The notes under the pieces are model-generated. The model had not been told where the DNA came from. It saw only the letters and a list, made by a program, of their open reading frames with translations, and did not search any database. This document shows, one piece after another, positions 36,901 through 48,770 of a stretch of 64,000 nucleotides of DNA. Source of the DNA: Brasenia schreberi (Eukaryota > Streptophyta > Magnoliopsida > Nymphaeales > Cabombaceae). The DNA is taken from the NCBI GenBank assembly GCA_036023115.1, contig JAYKKT010000088.1:701501-765500 (forward strand). Direction: 5' to 3'. Made by a program: the position numbers and the translations under genes. Position 1 is the stretch's first letter. Each line of letters begins with the position of its first letter.

Positions 36901-39420
36901 TCTATATTAATAGATGCTTCTCTACCAAAGATATTTTGGGGATAAGCAGTAAATATAACGATGTATATACTCAATAAAGTATATTATAAAGTTGTATTCT
37001 ATATACCATATGAGATATGGTTTAGAAGAAAATCAAACTTTGGTTATCTCAGTAGGTGGGGATCTATCGCTCATTTGAAGATCCTTGATCAGTCTAGAGA
37101 TAAGCTAGACAATAGGTCTTTGAGATGTTTATTCATCAGATATCTTAAAGGTTCTAAAGGATATCAGTTTTATCATACGAACTGTGGATTAATAAAAATC
37201 ATGGATGTTGAATTCTTAGAGAACACTAAAAATGAAATCATTGATAATGATGATGAATTTGTTGTTGATCTAGTACTTCTTGATCTATCATCATTTGAAC
37301 TCATAAATAAAGATGATATTCCTAAACAAACTGAAACTTTAAGTGGGCATAAAAGACCAAGGGTCACACTGTCTTACTTAAAGGATTATCATACTTACTT
37401 TCTAGAAGAAATGTACAATTTGATGGATTTAGATGAGCTAATTGATAACTTAACATGTCAGAAGGCTATTGACTCATCTGAATCATCAGACTGGGAAAAG
37501 GTCATAGATGAAGAAATTAAATTCATTGATAAAAACCAAATCTGAGAATTGACTAATTTACCAAAAGAAAGAAAAGTTATAAACTAAATGAGTTCTAAAA
37601 AAGAAATATAAAGTTAATGTGTCTGTCGATAAGTTTAAGGCGAGGTTAGTTGTAAAGGATTTTTTGCAAAAGAATGAGATAGATTATGTTAAGACATATT
37701 CTCTTGTTGCGAAATTTGCATCCATAAGGATAATCTGATAATATAAGCATATTATGATTTAGATTTCCATCAATTAGATGTAAAAACTCTTTTCAAAATG
37801 AAGATTTATATAAAATCATATATATGTAATAGCCTGAAGGATACAGAGTTAAAGGCCAAGAAAATAAAGTATATAGGTTGAAAAAATCCAAATATAACCT
37901 TAAACAGTCACATCATCAATGGTATTTGTCTTTTTAAAGTGTCATGGTTGAACTTGAGTTTGTGGCTAATGAACTTGACCATTGTATATATGTTTGGAAC
38001 AGTGGAAGCTACTTTGTCACACTCTCGTTATATGTAGATGACATTTTGTTGACTGAGAATGATAATAAGATGATTATCAAAACCAAATCATGATTAAATA
38101 CAAGGTTCAAAATGAAGGATATGAGAGAGACATCTTATATTCTGTGTATAAAAATTCTTCGAGACAGAAAATCTAAACTCTTATACCTAAGTCAAAAGAG
38201 AGATATCGATTATATCCTCAAGAAGTTTAAATGGGTGAATGCAAGCTTGCGAAAGGAGTTAAATTAAGTAAGGTTGATTATCCCGATGAGTGAGACGATA
38301 AGGCTAATGTTCCTTATGCATAAGTTTTTGATAGCTTGATGTATGTTATGTTGTGTACAATACCTGATATCAGCTTCACTGTTGATCTTTTAAATAGATA
38401 TCAAAGTAATCCTGGTTGACAGCATTGGATGATTGTAAAAAAGGATTTTAAGATATATCAAAGAAACAAAATACTTAAAACTGTGTTTTCAAACAAATGA
38501 ACTAAAAGTGGTAGGATACTTAGATGGTGACTTTGTTGGGAGTAAGGATGACAACAAATCAATCTCTTAACAAATATTCTTATTTGGAGGTGGAGTTGTT
38601 TATTTGACTTGTAAGAAATAGGGTTATATAGCATTGCATGCACAAGAAGCTAAGTATATTGCTTGCAGTATGACTATGTTGTTTGGATAAACCGCTTCAT
38701 ACGTGATTTGAAGTTGGATATAACCAACGAGCATGTTGTCATTTATAGTGACAACAATGTAACAATTACTCTATTCAAGAGTAGAGCTAATAACTCTATA
38801 AGCAAGCATATAATGATTAAATACCACTATATTTATGATATGATTATGAGAAAGAAAATATCCATCTCATATATATCAACCAATGATATGTTGGCAGACC
38901 CCTTGACTAAAGGTATAACATAGAATCTTTCTCAAGGCATGTTACAAACATGGGTTTGAGATATGTTTGATGGTTGTGTAGGTAAGAAATCATATAACGG
39001 GTAATAATTGCAACAATAATCATAGATGATATAACTTGGAAAACCCCACAAAAAGTTGGAGGTAAAATGAGTGTATCATAAACCTTAGCTCAAATGGCGA
39101 AGTGGGAGATATAATGCAGTTGGATTTGACCATTCTTGGTTGTAAATCCGTACAACCATTACATACATAGAACATACTTGTACCGGAAAACCTAAATATG
39201 AAAAACACACGAAACTGGACTCGCTCTATATAAATACTATGTGAACACATGAAAACAGATAAGATTAGAGAGAAAAAGAATCTTGTTTAGAAAAAACGTC
39301 TACGGAAACCGTAAAAACTCTCCATTCTTCCCTTTCTCCATTTGGCCAATTATTCATTCTGCTGATCACTTACCTCGCCGGCAATGAAGGGCGAAGAAGA
39401 ACACATTCCTTCACTTCATT
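33965..39420 (+). mobile_element. Ty1/copia retrotransposon B, defective
   Basis: The LTRs are colinear at about 33965-34345 and 39110-39415. Interior order on the plus strand: gag (35.1-35.98 kb; EEYETATKMFDSITTKYD, then a basic stretch where the zinc knuckle should be), protease (about 35.98 kb, IDSGATRYIS with the DSG triad kept), GAG-pre-integrase (36.17-36.46 kb), integrase core (36.5-36.8 kb, YFIIFIDDYSRYTY), reverse transcriptase (about 37.5-38.4 kb; LYVDDILL at 38.03 kb) and RNase H (38.66-38.92 kb; YSDNNVTITLF, then LADPLTKGI). The purine tract AAGTGGGAGA at 39100-39109 adjoins the right LTR. Stops and frameshifts occur in every domain. The 3' interior matches copia A closely, so both are one family. 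No primer site is recognised after the left LTR. Confidence 0.85.
34474..34673. repeat. Exact 100-bp tandem duplication
   Basis: Positions 34474-34573 and 34574-34673 are identical by eye. The unit starts GCGACCCTTGACCATT and ends GACCTTAAACG. It lies just inside the left LTR of copia B. Identity at every base in otherwise decayed DNA points to a very recent duplication or an assembly artefact. Confidence 0.9.
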
Positions 39421-40163
39421 CTCATATACTTGCATCTAAACCTTGTGTCATAACTAAGTCATGAATAGATAGGATAGGAGGAAGATGGAAGAGAGTACTT
39501 ATGGCTCTTTATGTATCGCACTAAGTAGAAAGGGAAGAGGATAACGGCTGTTGATTATATTTCTCGTGCTATTTCTGGCTCTTGACAAAGAAGAACACAT
39601 TCCTATGTTGTTTGGATTCGTCTTTCCTTTCCTCGTAACCCTATTTTCTTGTGGCTGTAAAAGAGGAAGGGGAACACGAGAGAGGCCGTGTGCTTTTGCC
39701 TTGTAAAAATGTCGTCTGGGGAGAAGAAAATCCCTTCTCCTCTCTCTCTGCCAATCTAGGTGAACCCATCTAGTTCTCTTCCTTTTGATTTTAACTAAAG
39801 CCATTTCCTGTTCCAGCAATGCGTAGCTCATTTGTAAATTTTATGGGGTCTTTAGTCGGTGGGTTATGGTATGATTTTTGTTGTTATGGGGAGCGTTCGG
39901 TCTGCTTGGGATTCAAAATTGTGATTGATTTGCGCTTTTTTATTTGCCATCTTTGGTGCTGTAGGTATTAGTTGGTGGCGAATTTTTGCATCAAAGAGGT
40001 GGTTGGTGATCCGGACCTGCTTGATTTATGGTTCTGTGACGTGGGTTTTGAAGATTAGATGATTTTCTGATTCTTAGCATGTCGTTTGCTTAAAGTTTCG
40101 ATGAAATTCGCCCCTCTTGTTCGGATCTAGAGTCTTAGAAATTTAGGCTAATGCATTTTGGAT
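39421..40163. other. Spacer between copia B and LINE B
   Basis: No gene recognised. The base composition around 39.85-40.1 kb (T/G-rich) looks like transcribed leader or intron sequence, but there is no frame to support a gene. Confidence 0.3.
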
Positions 40164-42598
40164 GGTTCAACTCCGCTCATGTAAGGGATCACCCTTGCAT
40201 GGCAAGTCCCAAGCCCGGATAAAGGAGGAGGGTTGTGTCAGGCTTATGACAGCCCGCGTAAAACTTTATCGGATTTTTATACCATGGATTACATAAATTA
40301 TGAGCATTGCTTTGTAGCGTCCCCGCCTAGCGATATTCTGTAGAGCCCAAATATAGTGAAAAGTAAGCAAGGGTCACTACATTTTCGCTCGGATACAATG
40401 AATCAATTGCAGAGAGGTTTCCCACATCATGAACAGGTGTGGGTAAAGAAGTTAGTCTCGCTACATTGCCACCCGAATGTAGTGAATAAATTACAAAGAG
40501 GGTCTATGCATTTCTAATATGGACGGATATGGGGGGTAAGGAAGCTAGTCCTAGATAATAAGATTCCTAAGCTCATGGAAGTGGTAGATCCTATGATTCA
40601 GAGAAATATTCATATTTTATGTTTACAAGAGACAAAGTGGGTTGGAGGAAAAACAAAAAAGATTGAGGATATAGGTTTTAAATTATGGTACTCAAGTAAC
40701 GAAAATGCTCGAAACAGAGTTGATATTATCATAAATAAAAATTTAAAGGATAGTGTAGTAGACATACATCAATATGGTGACCGAATTATGATGTCGAAAT
40801 TAGTGTTAGGAGCAGAGGTTTTAAATATAGTTTGTGCTTACGCACCTCAAGTAGGACTAAAAGATAGTATAAAGACGGTTTTTTGGGAAGAGTTAAATAA
40901 GGTGATTAAAAGAATTCCATAAAGGGAGATGATTTGTTTAGAAGGAGACTTAAATGGACATGTCGGTAAAGAGGCATTAGGATATCAAGATATTCATGAA
41001 AACTTTGGTTTTGGGGATATAAATGAGGAAGGTAGGGAGATTTTAAATTCTGCTATGGCATTTGATCTCTTTATAGTCAATACAATCTTCAAAAAACGAG
41101 ATGAACATTTAATTACTTACAAGAGTGGCTTATCACAAACACAAATTGATTAGTTTATTTGTAGAAAAAAAATATAGAGCGTGTTGTAAAGATTGCAAGG
41201 TAATTTTAGGAAAAAGCTTAATCACTCAACATCGACTTTTAGTTATGAATTTATAAATAAAAAAAAAAACAAAGAAGAAAAGAGTGCATCGAGTTATTCG
41301 AACTAAATGGTAAAACCTTAAAAGCAAGAAAGAAGATATATTTAAACAGAAAGTCCTTCAAGAAGATGATTGGAATTATGTTGGTACACCTTGTGATATG
41401 TGGAACAATATGGCTATACATATTACGAAAGTGGCGAAAGATGTGTTAGGTGAATCTAAGGGAGGTGTACCGACACAAAAAGAAACTTGGTGGTGGAGTG
41501 TTGTAGTGCAAAATAAAATCAAGGCAAAAAGGGCATGTTACAAATTATATTATGTTAAGAAAACTAGTTAAACTTTAGAAGTTTATAAGAAAGCAAAGAA
41601 GGAAGCGAAAAAAGTCGTAAGTGAAGAAAAAACAAAAATTTGGGAAGATTTATATAAAAAACTCAACTGAAAAGAGGATGAAAGAAATATTTTTAGGATA
41701 GGTAGAGTTAGAGATAAGAAAACTAAAGATCTTAATTCTGTTAGATGCATTAAAGACGAGGATAAAAAAATTCTAACAACAATTGATGATATAAGAAATA
41801 GATGAAAAAACTTTTTATAAGTTTTTTAATGAAAATAAAGATGTTAGTATTAGCTTAGGAGAGTTAAATCAGAAAAATATATAAATCACAATTTCTACTG
41901 ACGTATTCAAAAGAATGAAGTCAAAGAGACTCTTAAACATCTGAAGGGTAGTAAATCAGTAGGACCAGACAATATTCCTATAGAAGTTTGGAAAATCCTA
42001 AAAAAACAGAAATCACTTGGCTCACAAGACTATTTAATGAAATATAAAGAAACCAAAAGATGCCCAAAGAATGGAGACCGAATACACTTATACTCATATA
42101 TAAGAACAAGGAAGACATTCATAATTGTCCAAATTATCGGGGTATTAAGTTAATGAGTTATACTATGAACTTGTGGGAAAGAATTATTGAACATAGGTTA
42201 AGACAAGTATCGAGTACAACAGAGAACCAATTTGGATTCATGTCAAGCAGATCTACTGTTGAAGCGATTCACCTTTTGAGACATCTTATGAAACATTTTA
42301 GAGCAAAAAAGAAAGACCTTCACATGATATTTATTGATCTAGAAAAAGCTTACGATACGATACCGAGAGAGGTTCTTTGAAGAACGTTAGAAAAAAGAGG
42401 TATCCCATTGACATACATAAACCTTATAAGAGACATGTATGATGGTGCAAAAACATGTGTAAGGACTCATGAAGTTAATATTGGGTTACATCAAGGATCA
42501 ACTTTAAGTCTATACTTATTTATAATGGTGATTGATGAGTTAACAAAACATATTTAAGATGAAGTACCTTGGTGTATGTTATTTGCATATGACATTGT
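40164..42598 (+). mobile_element. RTE-type LINE with long 5' leader, 3'-truncated (copy B)
   Basis: This copy keeps more of the 5' end than copy A. From GGTTCAACTCCGCTCATG at 40165 it has a leader of about 400 bp that contains two tandem versions of a ~100-bp block (TCGCTACATTGCCACCCGAA type). The endonuclease domain follows (40575-41153; CLQETKWVG and GDLNGHVG both intact), with one TAA at about 40919 between them. Reverse transcriptase includes 42060-42380 ([28 protein letters not shown]) and ends at LFAYDIV, 42598, where unrelated AT-rich DNA begins. The C-terminal third and 3' end are missing, so a later deletion or rearrangement removed them. Confidence 0.88.
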
Positions 42599-43140
42599 AA
42601 AAACAAAAGTGCATCTTCAAACATTAATTGATTTCCAACAAAAGACTAACAACAAAGCACCTTAATCACAAAAGTCTTCAACAAAAGGCCAACAACATGG
42701 ATCTCAATTATATAGGAAGATCAACTTATTGTTTTTTAACAAATACTTTTTTTATCAAATCAATAGGTAAGTTTAAAATCATTCAAATGTTGAAACACAT
42801 TTTTCCTCTAAAGATATCAACAAACAATCGATATAATCTATATTAAAAACAAACAAGTTGGAAAGAGCACACTTGAATGGACTCGAATCTGAATACCAGG
42901 CATGATTAAATAGGGTCCACACATAGTCCTCGGTCGGGATCCAAGACCAGCAAAGACCTCATATTAGAACACAAAACGGGTCTTGATCCAGGACCGAATC
43001 CAAAGCCCGATTGCATATAAGTATACGATGCAGCCCTCTCTCTCTCTCTCTCTTTGAGAGATTTCTTAGCGAGTGAAACCGCCTCTTTTATGGGACACTC
43101 TCGTTTTGTGAAATGCTTTCGTCTCTTTGGTTGAAGAAGG
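42599..43140. other. AT-rich DNA after the broken LINE
   Basis: No recognised feature apart from a (CT)n tract at 43033-43053. This stretch joins the truncated end of LINE B to the gene-scrap region. Confidence 0.3.
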
Positions 43141-43209
43141 ATGGTGGAACAACAATGCCCAGAGTGCAAAATGCTGACAGAGGTGGTGTTTGACCACTTA
43201 GAGGGGGAT
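43141..43209 (+). pseudogene. Scrap of transcription factor TFIIB N-terminus
   Basis: The first 23 codons, with QQCPECKMLTEVVFDHLEGD, match the start of the TFIIB zinc ribbon: the first CxxC pair and the invariant TEVVFDH. The second cysteine pair and everything after it are absent, and the frame continues into sequence antisense to the uS5 scrap. It cannot be a working factor. The similarity is short, but TEVVFDH preceded by CPEC is distinctive. Confidence 0.55.
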
Positions 43210-43283
43210 ATGGATGCACAACGAGAGAAACCAAAGAGAGAGAGGGGATTTGTGGTAATAGTTGAGTGGCGAAACGAGGATGG

Positions 43284-43600
43284 AGCGGCGATGATCCCCG
43301 ATCCTTGGGGCGCTGGCACGAGACGAACAGTAACGAAGCCACACTTTCCGATAACCTTGCAGGGAATGGTGTGGGGATTCCCGATCTTGTTCCCTAATAC
43401 CCCTGTGCACAAGGATGACAAAGAGCTTCGCACAGATGATAGCGCCATGGATAGCAGTAGCAACCTCTCGTTGCACTTGACATTGAGCTCGAAGTGACCA
43501 TTGTCGTCCCCGACGACAATGAAGGCCTTGAACCGGGTTCACTAGTTGCAATCATTAAAGATCGAGCCAATGAAATCTACAAAAAAGGTGAAAGATTCAA
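43284..43600 (-). pseudogene. Processed fragment of 40S ribosomal protein uS5 (RPS2)
   Basis: On the minus strand, TRFKAFIVVGDDNGH, EVATAIHGAIICAKL and, after a frame change, GNKIGNPHTIPCKVIGKCG and VRLVPAPQGSGIIAA follow the uS5 family without any intron. Frame changes near 43480 and 43395 and a loss of similarity after IIAA show that it is dead. The N-terminal and C-terminal thirds are missing. It reads toward the TFIIB scrap, which is on the other strand about 75 bp away. Intronless structure fits a reverse-transcribed copy. Confidence 0.8.
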
Positions 43601-43987
43601 AGTCTATTCAAAGAAAGAAACCCAGTCACTGCGTCGTCTGTCATCTTCGGCTAGAGCCTCCCTGCCTGTTGCCTTCCAGCGAGCAAGACGATGGAAGTCA
43701 TTCTTCCTTTCTCTCACTTTCTCTTTATCCAAGCTTCACTGACTAGCCAACAACGGTATGCTTCCACCTTCTCTCCCTCCATATGGATGGTCCATAATCT
43801 CACAAAAGATAAGTCGAAGACCGGAGACTCCAAAAAGAAACCAGTGAGAGCATCCTTCATACTTTCGATCTCCACCACTTACGCGACGAATCAAAGGTAC
43901 TTAACAAAGACACAAAGGTTCTGGCAAAGCAAAGATACTTGAACACGAGAAGTCATTGCTGATTGCCCTCGCGATCAACATCGCAAA

Positions 43988-44239
43988 GGCTCTGATACCA
44001 TGTTCAAAATCACGTAAGTTCTTAAATCTTGTTTATTGAAGATCAAATTTACATACAAAAAAAGCCACAAATGACTTGATTTATAGATGAAGTAAGACTC
44101 TATTTATAGAGCATGAAATAGAGTATTTACATTAAGGAGAGAAAATAAGAGAGGAGTTGTCAAACGGCTAGTTGGGGCCAACAATACTAACTGGCCCCGG
44201 CCCTAGTGGCCTGTCTATTATTACAATTCAGCTTTAACA
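43988..44239 (-). mobile_element. LTR plus primer-binding site of a third copia-like element
   Basis: GGCTCTGATACCA at 43988-44000 is the exact complement of the usual TGGTATCAGAGCC primer site for initiator-Met tRNA. It directly adjoins TGTTCAAAATCACG at 44001, the end of an LTR that runs to about TTTAACA at 44239 and contains CTCTATTTATAGAGCAT, a reverse TATA region. The element therefore reads leftward, and its 5' leader would be 43.6-43.99 kb. No gag or pol follows; instead the uS5 and TFIIB scraps appear. The second LTR is not recognised. Confidence 0.7.
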
Positions 44240-44772
44240 GACAATCTAGGAAAAAAACATGTGTTTCATCTCCATTCACTAACTTCACTAATCGAATTCA
44301 AGCTCAACCTTCTGCTGTGAGACAACCTCCATAGCCGTTTTCTTATTCCCCTAAAAGTCTAATAAAGCAAAACGAAAGACTGTCTTTGGGACACAGACAA
44401 AGGTAGACTCGGATGGAAATGGAAAAGAAATGTTATTGTAATGTATGTACAATCTTTTAGAAACTGCAAACAAACTTAATACACCAATGACCGTGTTATT
44501 CTCTCCCAACTAATCACCATACGCATGGAAGCCAATTAATAATGAGTTCAACAAATTAGGATATGGGTAAATTATTTAATGTAATAATCTCAATGTGGAA
44601 GCTTCCAAGCCATTGTGAAGATCAGAACATCAACTTTCATTGAGCAAACAAACCATGCCAGAAGAAACAAGCTTGGTTTACTTGGCTCGTTTATGAAAAC
44701 TTAGTTAACTATGTTAATGTGCTTCTCTATGTGACAAATACCAACATGGAAACATTTAACAAGAGCTCATAC
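44240..44772. other. Spacer beyond the last AsnRS exon
   Basis: This should hold the following intron and exons of the AsnRS gene if they survived, but I find no match to the rest of the catalytic core on the minus strand. It looks like leftover intron. Confidence 0.4.
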
Positions 44773-47700
44773 GCTCAATCTGTTGATGATTCCTTTCTCG
44801 AACCAGGTATTGAAGAAATCCATATCCTCTTTACAATTTTCAAGGATGTATTTCACCTGCAACACAGAAGGCAATGTTATGTTGTTCAATACGACAGACA
44901 CCCCTTGTAAACCTTAATATGAGATGTGAAAAGTAACCTACTACGTACTGGAGATACGCAGTGGCACATGCCATATCGTCATTCAGGTTCGCAAAAGCAA
45001 GCTCTCGTTCAATCATCTTCCATGCATGAAAAGAAGCAGGAACCTCAATTTCAAGGAGTATTGAACAAAAAAATACCATAGGAAACACAACAACGCAAAG
45101 TAGGAAATAAATCAATGTTTACGGAAAAAAAAAAAAGAAATACCCAGAATTCAGCTAAATGCCTTGAGGTGTTTGAATTTTCTGCTCGAAATGTAGGGTC
45201 AAATGTACAGACCTGGAAGTCAACAAGTCATTCTCACAGCGTGGATCAGGCTAAACCACCTATTCAAAAGGTACATGAGGTCCAGATGAAGAAACCATAC
45301 ATCAGAGAGCGCACATGCATATGCTTCGGCATTAAGCTGGCCTGACACTGTCAAGATTCAAGAAAGCAGGTTTCCCAAAAAAATCCTGAAAATGAAAGAT
45401 AGGCAGTGGTTTGTGACCACAAAAATACTAGTTCAGTTGAAAATACTGCAGCTATAATCAGTTTCTCTTCCTTTACAAATAGTCATGCCCAAATGCTCCT
45501 TAAGTGCATGTTGTTTCTGTGTCCTTACCACCCAAATAGACAGATACTAATGAATGCAGAACGAGCTCCCTTTTGAAAAACGTTAGAAAGGAGAATGACA
45601 CAAGCAAATACCACCCAGTCTTGTACTTAACCATTGCAGGTAAAGTTTTATGATTATCCTAAGAAACTTATACCACCCATGGTACTATTAATTGCAAAAA
45701 GAATGACACAAGCAAATACCCTAGTACATACAGGATTGGCCGGACAAGCACCTGTGACCAGTCAACAAGGCCATTTGGGGTGCTTGGGATATCGGTGATG
45801 GATGACTTTGAACCTTCTCCAGTGCCAGGAAGTTGCAGCATCAACAATAACAGTACTATCATTAAAACCTAGTAAGAGCCAAATTGTGCAACAACAGAAT
45901 TTAGCACACACCACTTGAACAGCCCATAGGAAAATCTTAACAAACAAGCGGCATCCAAATCCAAGTAATTAAACGCGGTGAGGCTTAGATAATTGGGTAC
46001 TAAATGAAACTCAAACTGCTTAGATAGAGAAAACAGTATATTTTCACATGATAAGAATAACAAGTCATACCAATGTTGTCACTGAGAATTGTTCTCCAGC
46101 TCCTTCACAGTCTGAAACGGTGATGATTGGGCTTGCAATCCAAACAAATCCATTTTCTTGAAAAAAATGGTGAGTTGCATATGCTGACGCATTTCTCACC
46201 CTCATCACCTACAGGTAGTTGGTAGCAGTCAGAATTCTGCCTTAAAAGATGTGAGCAGAACAACAACTAAGCCTTTTCCCACACTAGATGCTACATGGAT
46301 TCTTTGTTTCCACCTTCAAAGATGTAAGCACAAAGCCTAAAAACTTGTTAAAATTAGAGAATGAAAAGAAACTCTTCTGGTACATCAAAATATCTAGCTG
46401 TAGTATGATTTGACTTATAATTAACTCATAGAGAATTACTGAACTAAAATATTACATGTATACATAGTCATGCTACAATCATGTACCGTCTTGGAGGGTT
46501 AGATAACAACAACAAACAGTGATTGCGGAGATTGTAAACATACTGCACCAAACGTGTTTGTCCAGGGGCGGAGGTGGGCTACAGTTCTTAAAAATTCTCT
46601 GCTTGCTTTCTTTTTTTGGGTAGGAAAGGATGAATCACTCTGACCAACCTATGAGGAATAGAAAAGTATTACAGATTTCCAGAATAAGCAGTAGAGGAAT
46701 TCCGTCAGTATCAATGATAAGTTTCCACGTGTCTTACTGTGACAAGTTTTTCAATCCTTAGCTCCACTTTCTGCCTTGACTTTCTACCAAGACACCCTCA
46801 ACACAAACCGATGCACCGGTTGTGACAAAGCCAAAAGTTATCTATCGAGCAACAAAAATCAGCTGATAATTTTTATTCACGTCAAGACCAAATAATCTGC
46901 CAGGAGAGTACCTGATCATAGCCTTCAGCATCAGGGTTTATTACGCATTGCATATTGGAAAGGCATGAACCATCATTGACCTAGTACAGAAAAAAATATC
47001 ATCGATCTTACAAAGCACTAAAATATACGTTTTCATTCAGAAGGAGCATATATGAGCATATCCATACAACAAGTTTGTGGAGTAGATTGACATCAATGAT
47101 GATACCTAGCCCGAGATGGACTACATTGGAGCAAGTGTGTCATGTGCGACTTCAAGTATTTGAAGGAAAGATGACATCATGACAATTAAGAGATCGATGG
47201 AATAAAAGTACTAATTGCTCGAACCAGAAGAAGCGTTTTCCTTTACTCATAAAACCAAATAAAAAAGAAAATCGTAATAGCATGAGGAACGAAACGATGT
47301 TAGTATCTTCAATTTATTATGAGTTTTTTGACGGCGCATGATAATAGAAAAAGGAAAAGAACACACCACGACATGCGATTCGGAAATCTGAACGGCTAGA
47401 AACAATCACTTAAAATATATGCAACAAATATTAATGATAAGGTCGATCCATTTGGCTCTCTAAGGTTGAAGGAGAACTCCTAGAAGCTACTAATTGGTAG
47501 GTAATAATCACAAACAACTCAATTATTTGTTTAGCTTCTTTAATTGAAGATAAAGCAGTCAAACCAGAAATCCAGCGTACAGAAGAACTCGGATGACGTA
47601 GCAGTAAACACTTCTAACTCATCTCATCGGTCAAAGAAAAAGATACCGACCTGTTGTCCTAAGGGGGCGATTCAAGGTAATTGGACTCGGTGCATGGAAA

Positions 47701-48229
47701 TTGATGCAGATACGGGAAAAAATGCCAACCTAATCTCTGGCGAGGAGAACGAAAGAATTCGGAAAGATATTTTAAGAATTACTCCCACGAAAGTAACCGT
47801 GCTCTGAACCCTACACGTACGAACCCACCCTCGAACCACGACACGATGTCCGAGCTGATCCAACCCTTCATGAGGCCCGCCCTTCACATCGACGACCCGG
47901 AGGCGTTTCCAGAAGACACGGATTTTCTCTCCGGCTGCCATCTCCAGCGGCGAATCGGTCGCAGCCGGCGCCTCGTCCGTCGATAAGATCGTGCAGAGAC
48001 GCCGCCATTTCTCCGGAGATGGTCGAGACCAGACGGCGAGATAACGGAGGGGACTCCGGTGAAGCGTCGTGGGAGCGGCGATGGAGATAGTTCTCCGGTG
48101 ACTTAGAATGTGGCCGGGAAGACAGGACAGCCGGAAAAGTTGGCGGATTGAGACAGCGGAGCGGGCAGAGAGGCGGACCGAGTAAAATGACGCGGCAGAG
48201 GGAAACGTTAGGGTTACTGTTGCCGCCAT
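44773..48229 (-). pseudogene. Organellar asparaginyl-tRNA synthetase, 3'-truncated
   Basis: Exons in gene order: 48229-47783 (start MAATVTLTFPS, a targeting peptide, then GEKIRVFWKRLRVVDVKGGP, the OB-fold start), 46980-46912 (VNDGSCLSNMQCVINPDAEG), 46208-46071 ([20 protein letters not shown]), about 45845-45752, 45385-45301 (DFFGKPAFL), 45212-45144 ([18 protein letters not shown], class II motif 2), 45016-44942 (ELAFANLNDDMACATAYLQY) and 44856-44773 (YILENCKEDMDFFNTWFEKG). Length and order fit plant chloroplast/mitochondrial AsnRS, which charges tRNA-Asn. Lesions: exon 5 is 85 nt where 78 is needed (a 7-bp insertion at about 45349), motif-2 GPTF is DPTF, EPELAF is ERELAF, and all exons after 44773, including motif 3, are missing. 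Introns are kept, so this is a duplicated gene, not a processed copy. Confidence 0.88.
46258..46317 (-). mobile_element. Very short LINE 3' insertion (copy G)
   Basis: About 60 bp of the LINE 3' block (complement of CAACTAAGCCTTTTCCCACA) lies in an AsnRS intron. The flanks AAAGATGTGAGCA (46245-46257) and AAAGATGTAAGCA (46318-46330) form a 13-bp target duplication with one mismatch. This is an extremely 5'-truncated reverse-transcription event. Confidence 0.85.
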
Positions 48230-48733
48230 CTCTCTCCCTCTCTCGCTTCCCGCCCAATTGGGAGAAGGATTTCCGCTTTTATGAGTTACACGCACACACA
48301 CACACAGAGGGAGAGGGAGGCGCATGGACGATCGTGGTGCTTATCCCGCACGTTCTTGTCCGAACCCGGTCCGGGTCCAGGCAAGAATTTTAGGTCCGAA
48401 TTCCACTGGAATGCTTATATTAACTCGGATCTGGGCCTTTTCGGGTCTACCGTGCGAAGAGCCACACCCCAAGTCGTGCTGGAAAAAGCCAAGAACCGTA
48501 GTTGCAATCTTACCTATAATAAACAAAAATCAAGTTTGCATCCAGGTTTATTGTAGTTTTTTATCAATCACATTCTCTTTATACATATCTAAAGTCTAAT
48601 ATGCTTGTCATGTTAATCAAAGAGACTAATGGTTGAATTTAAAAGTAAAATATATATTTGATTGACATATATACCTTTTACCTCGTTTATCTTTCAACAG
48701 CAATTATTAAAGTTAGTTTCAAGGATGGGCAAG

Positions 48734-48770
<37 letters not shown>

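Noticed and set aside
42906..43463. The 185-codon minus-strand frame containing uS5-like residues as an intact gene
   Set aside because: Only its first third is uS5-like, the preceding part of the protein lies in another frame, and the rest is leader-like sequence.
43141..43497. A 118-codon frame starting like TFIIB, considered as a small gene
   Set aside because: Only the first ~23 codons resemble TFIIB. The rest is antisense to the uS5 fragment, so no real domain is completed.
47672..48325. An upstream Met (48325) as the AsnRS start
   Set aside because: The extra N-terminal residues come from a CA-repeat leader (VCVRVTH). The MAATVTL start at 48229 fits organellar targeting better.
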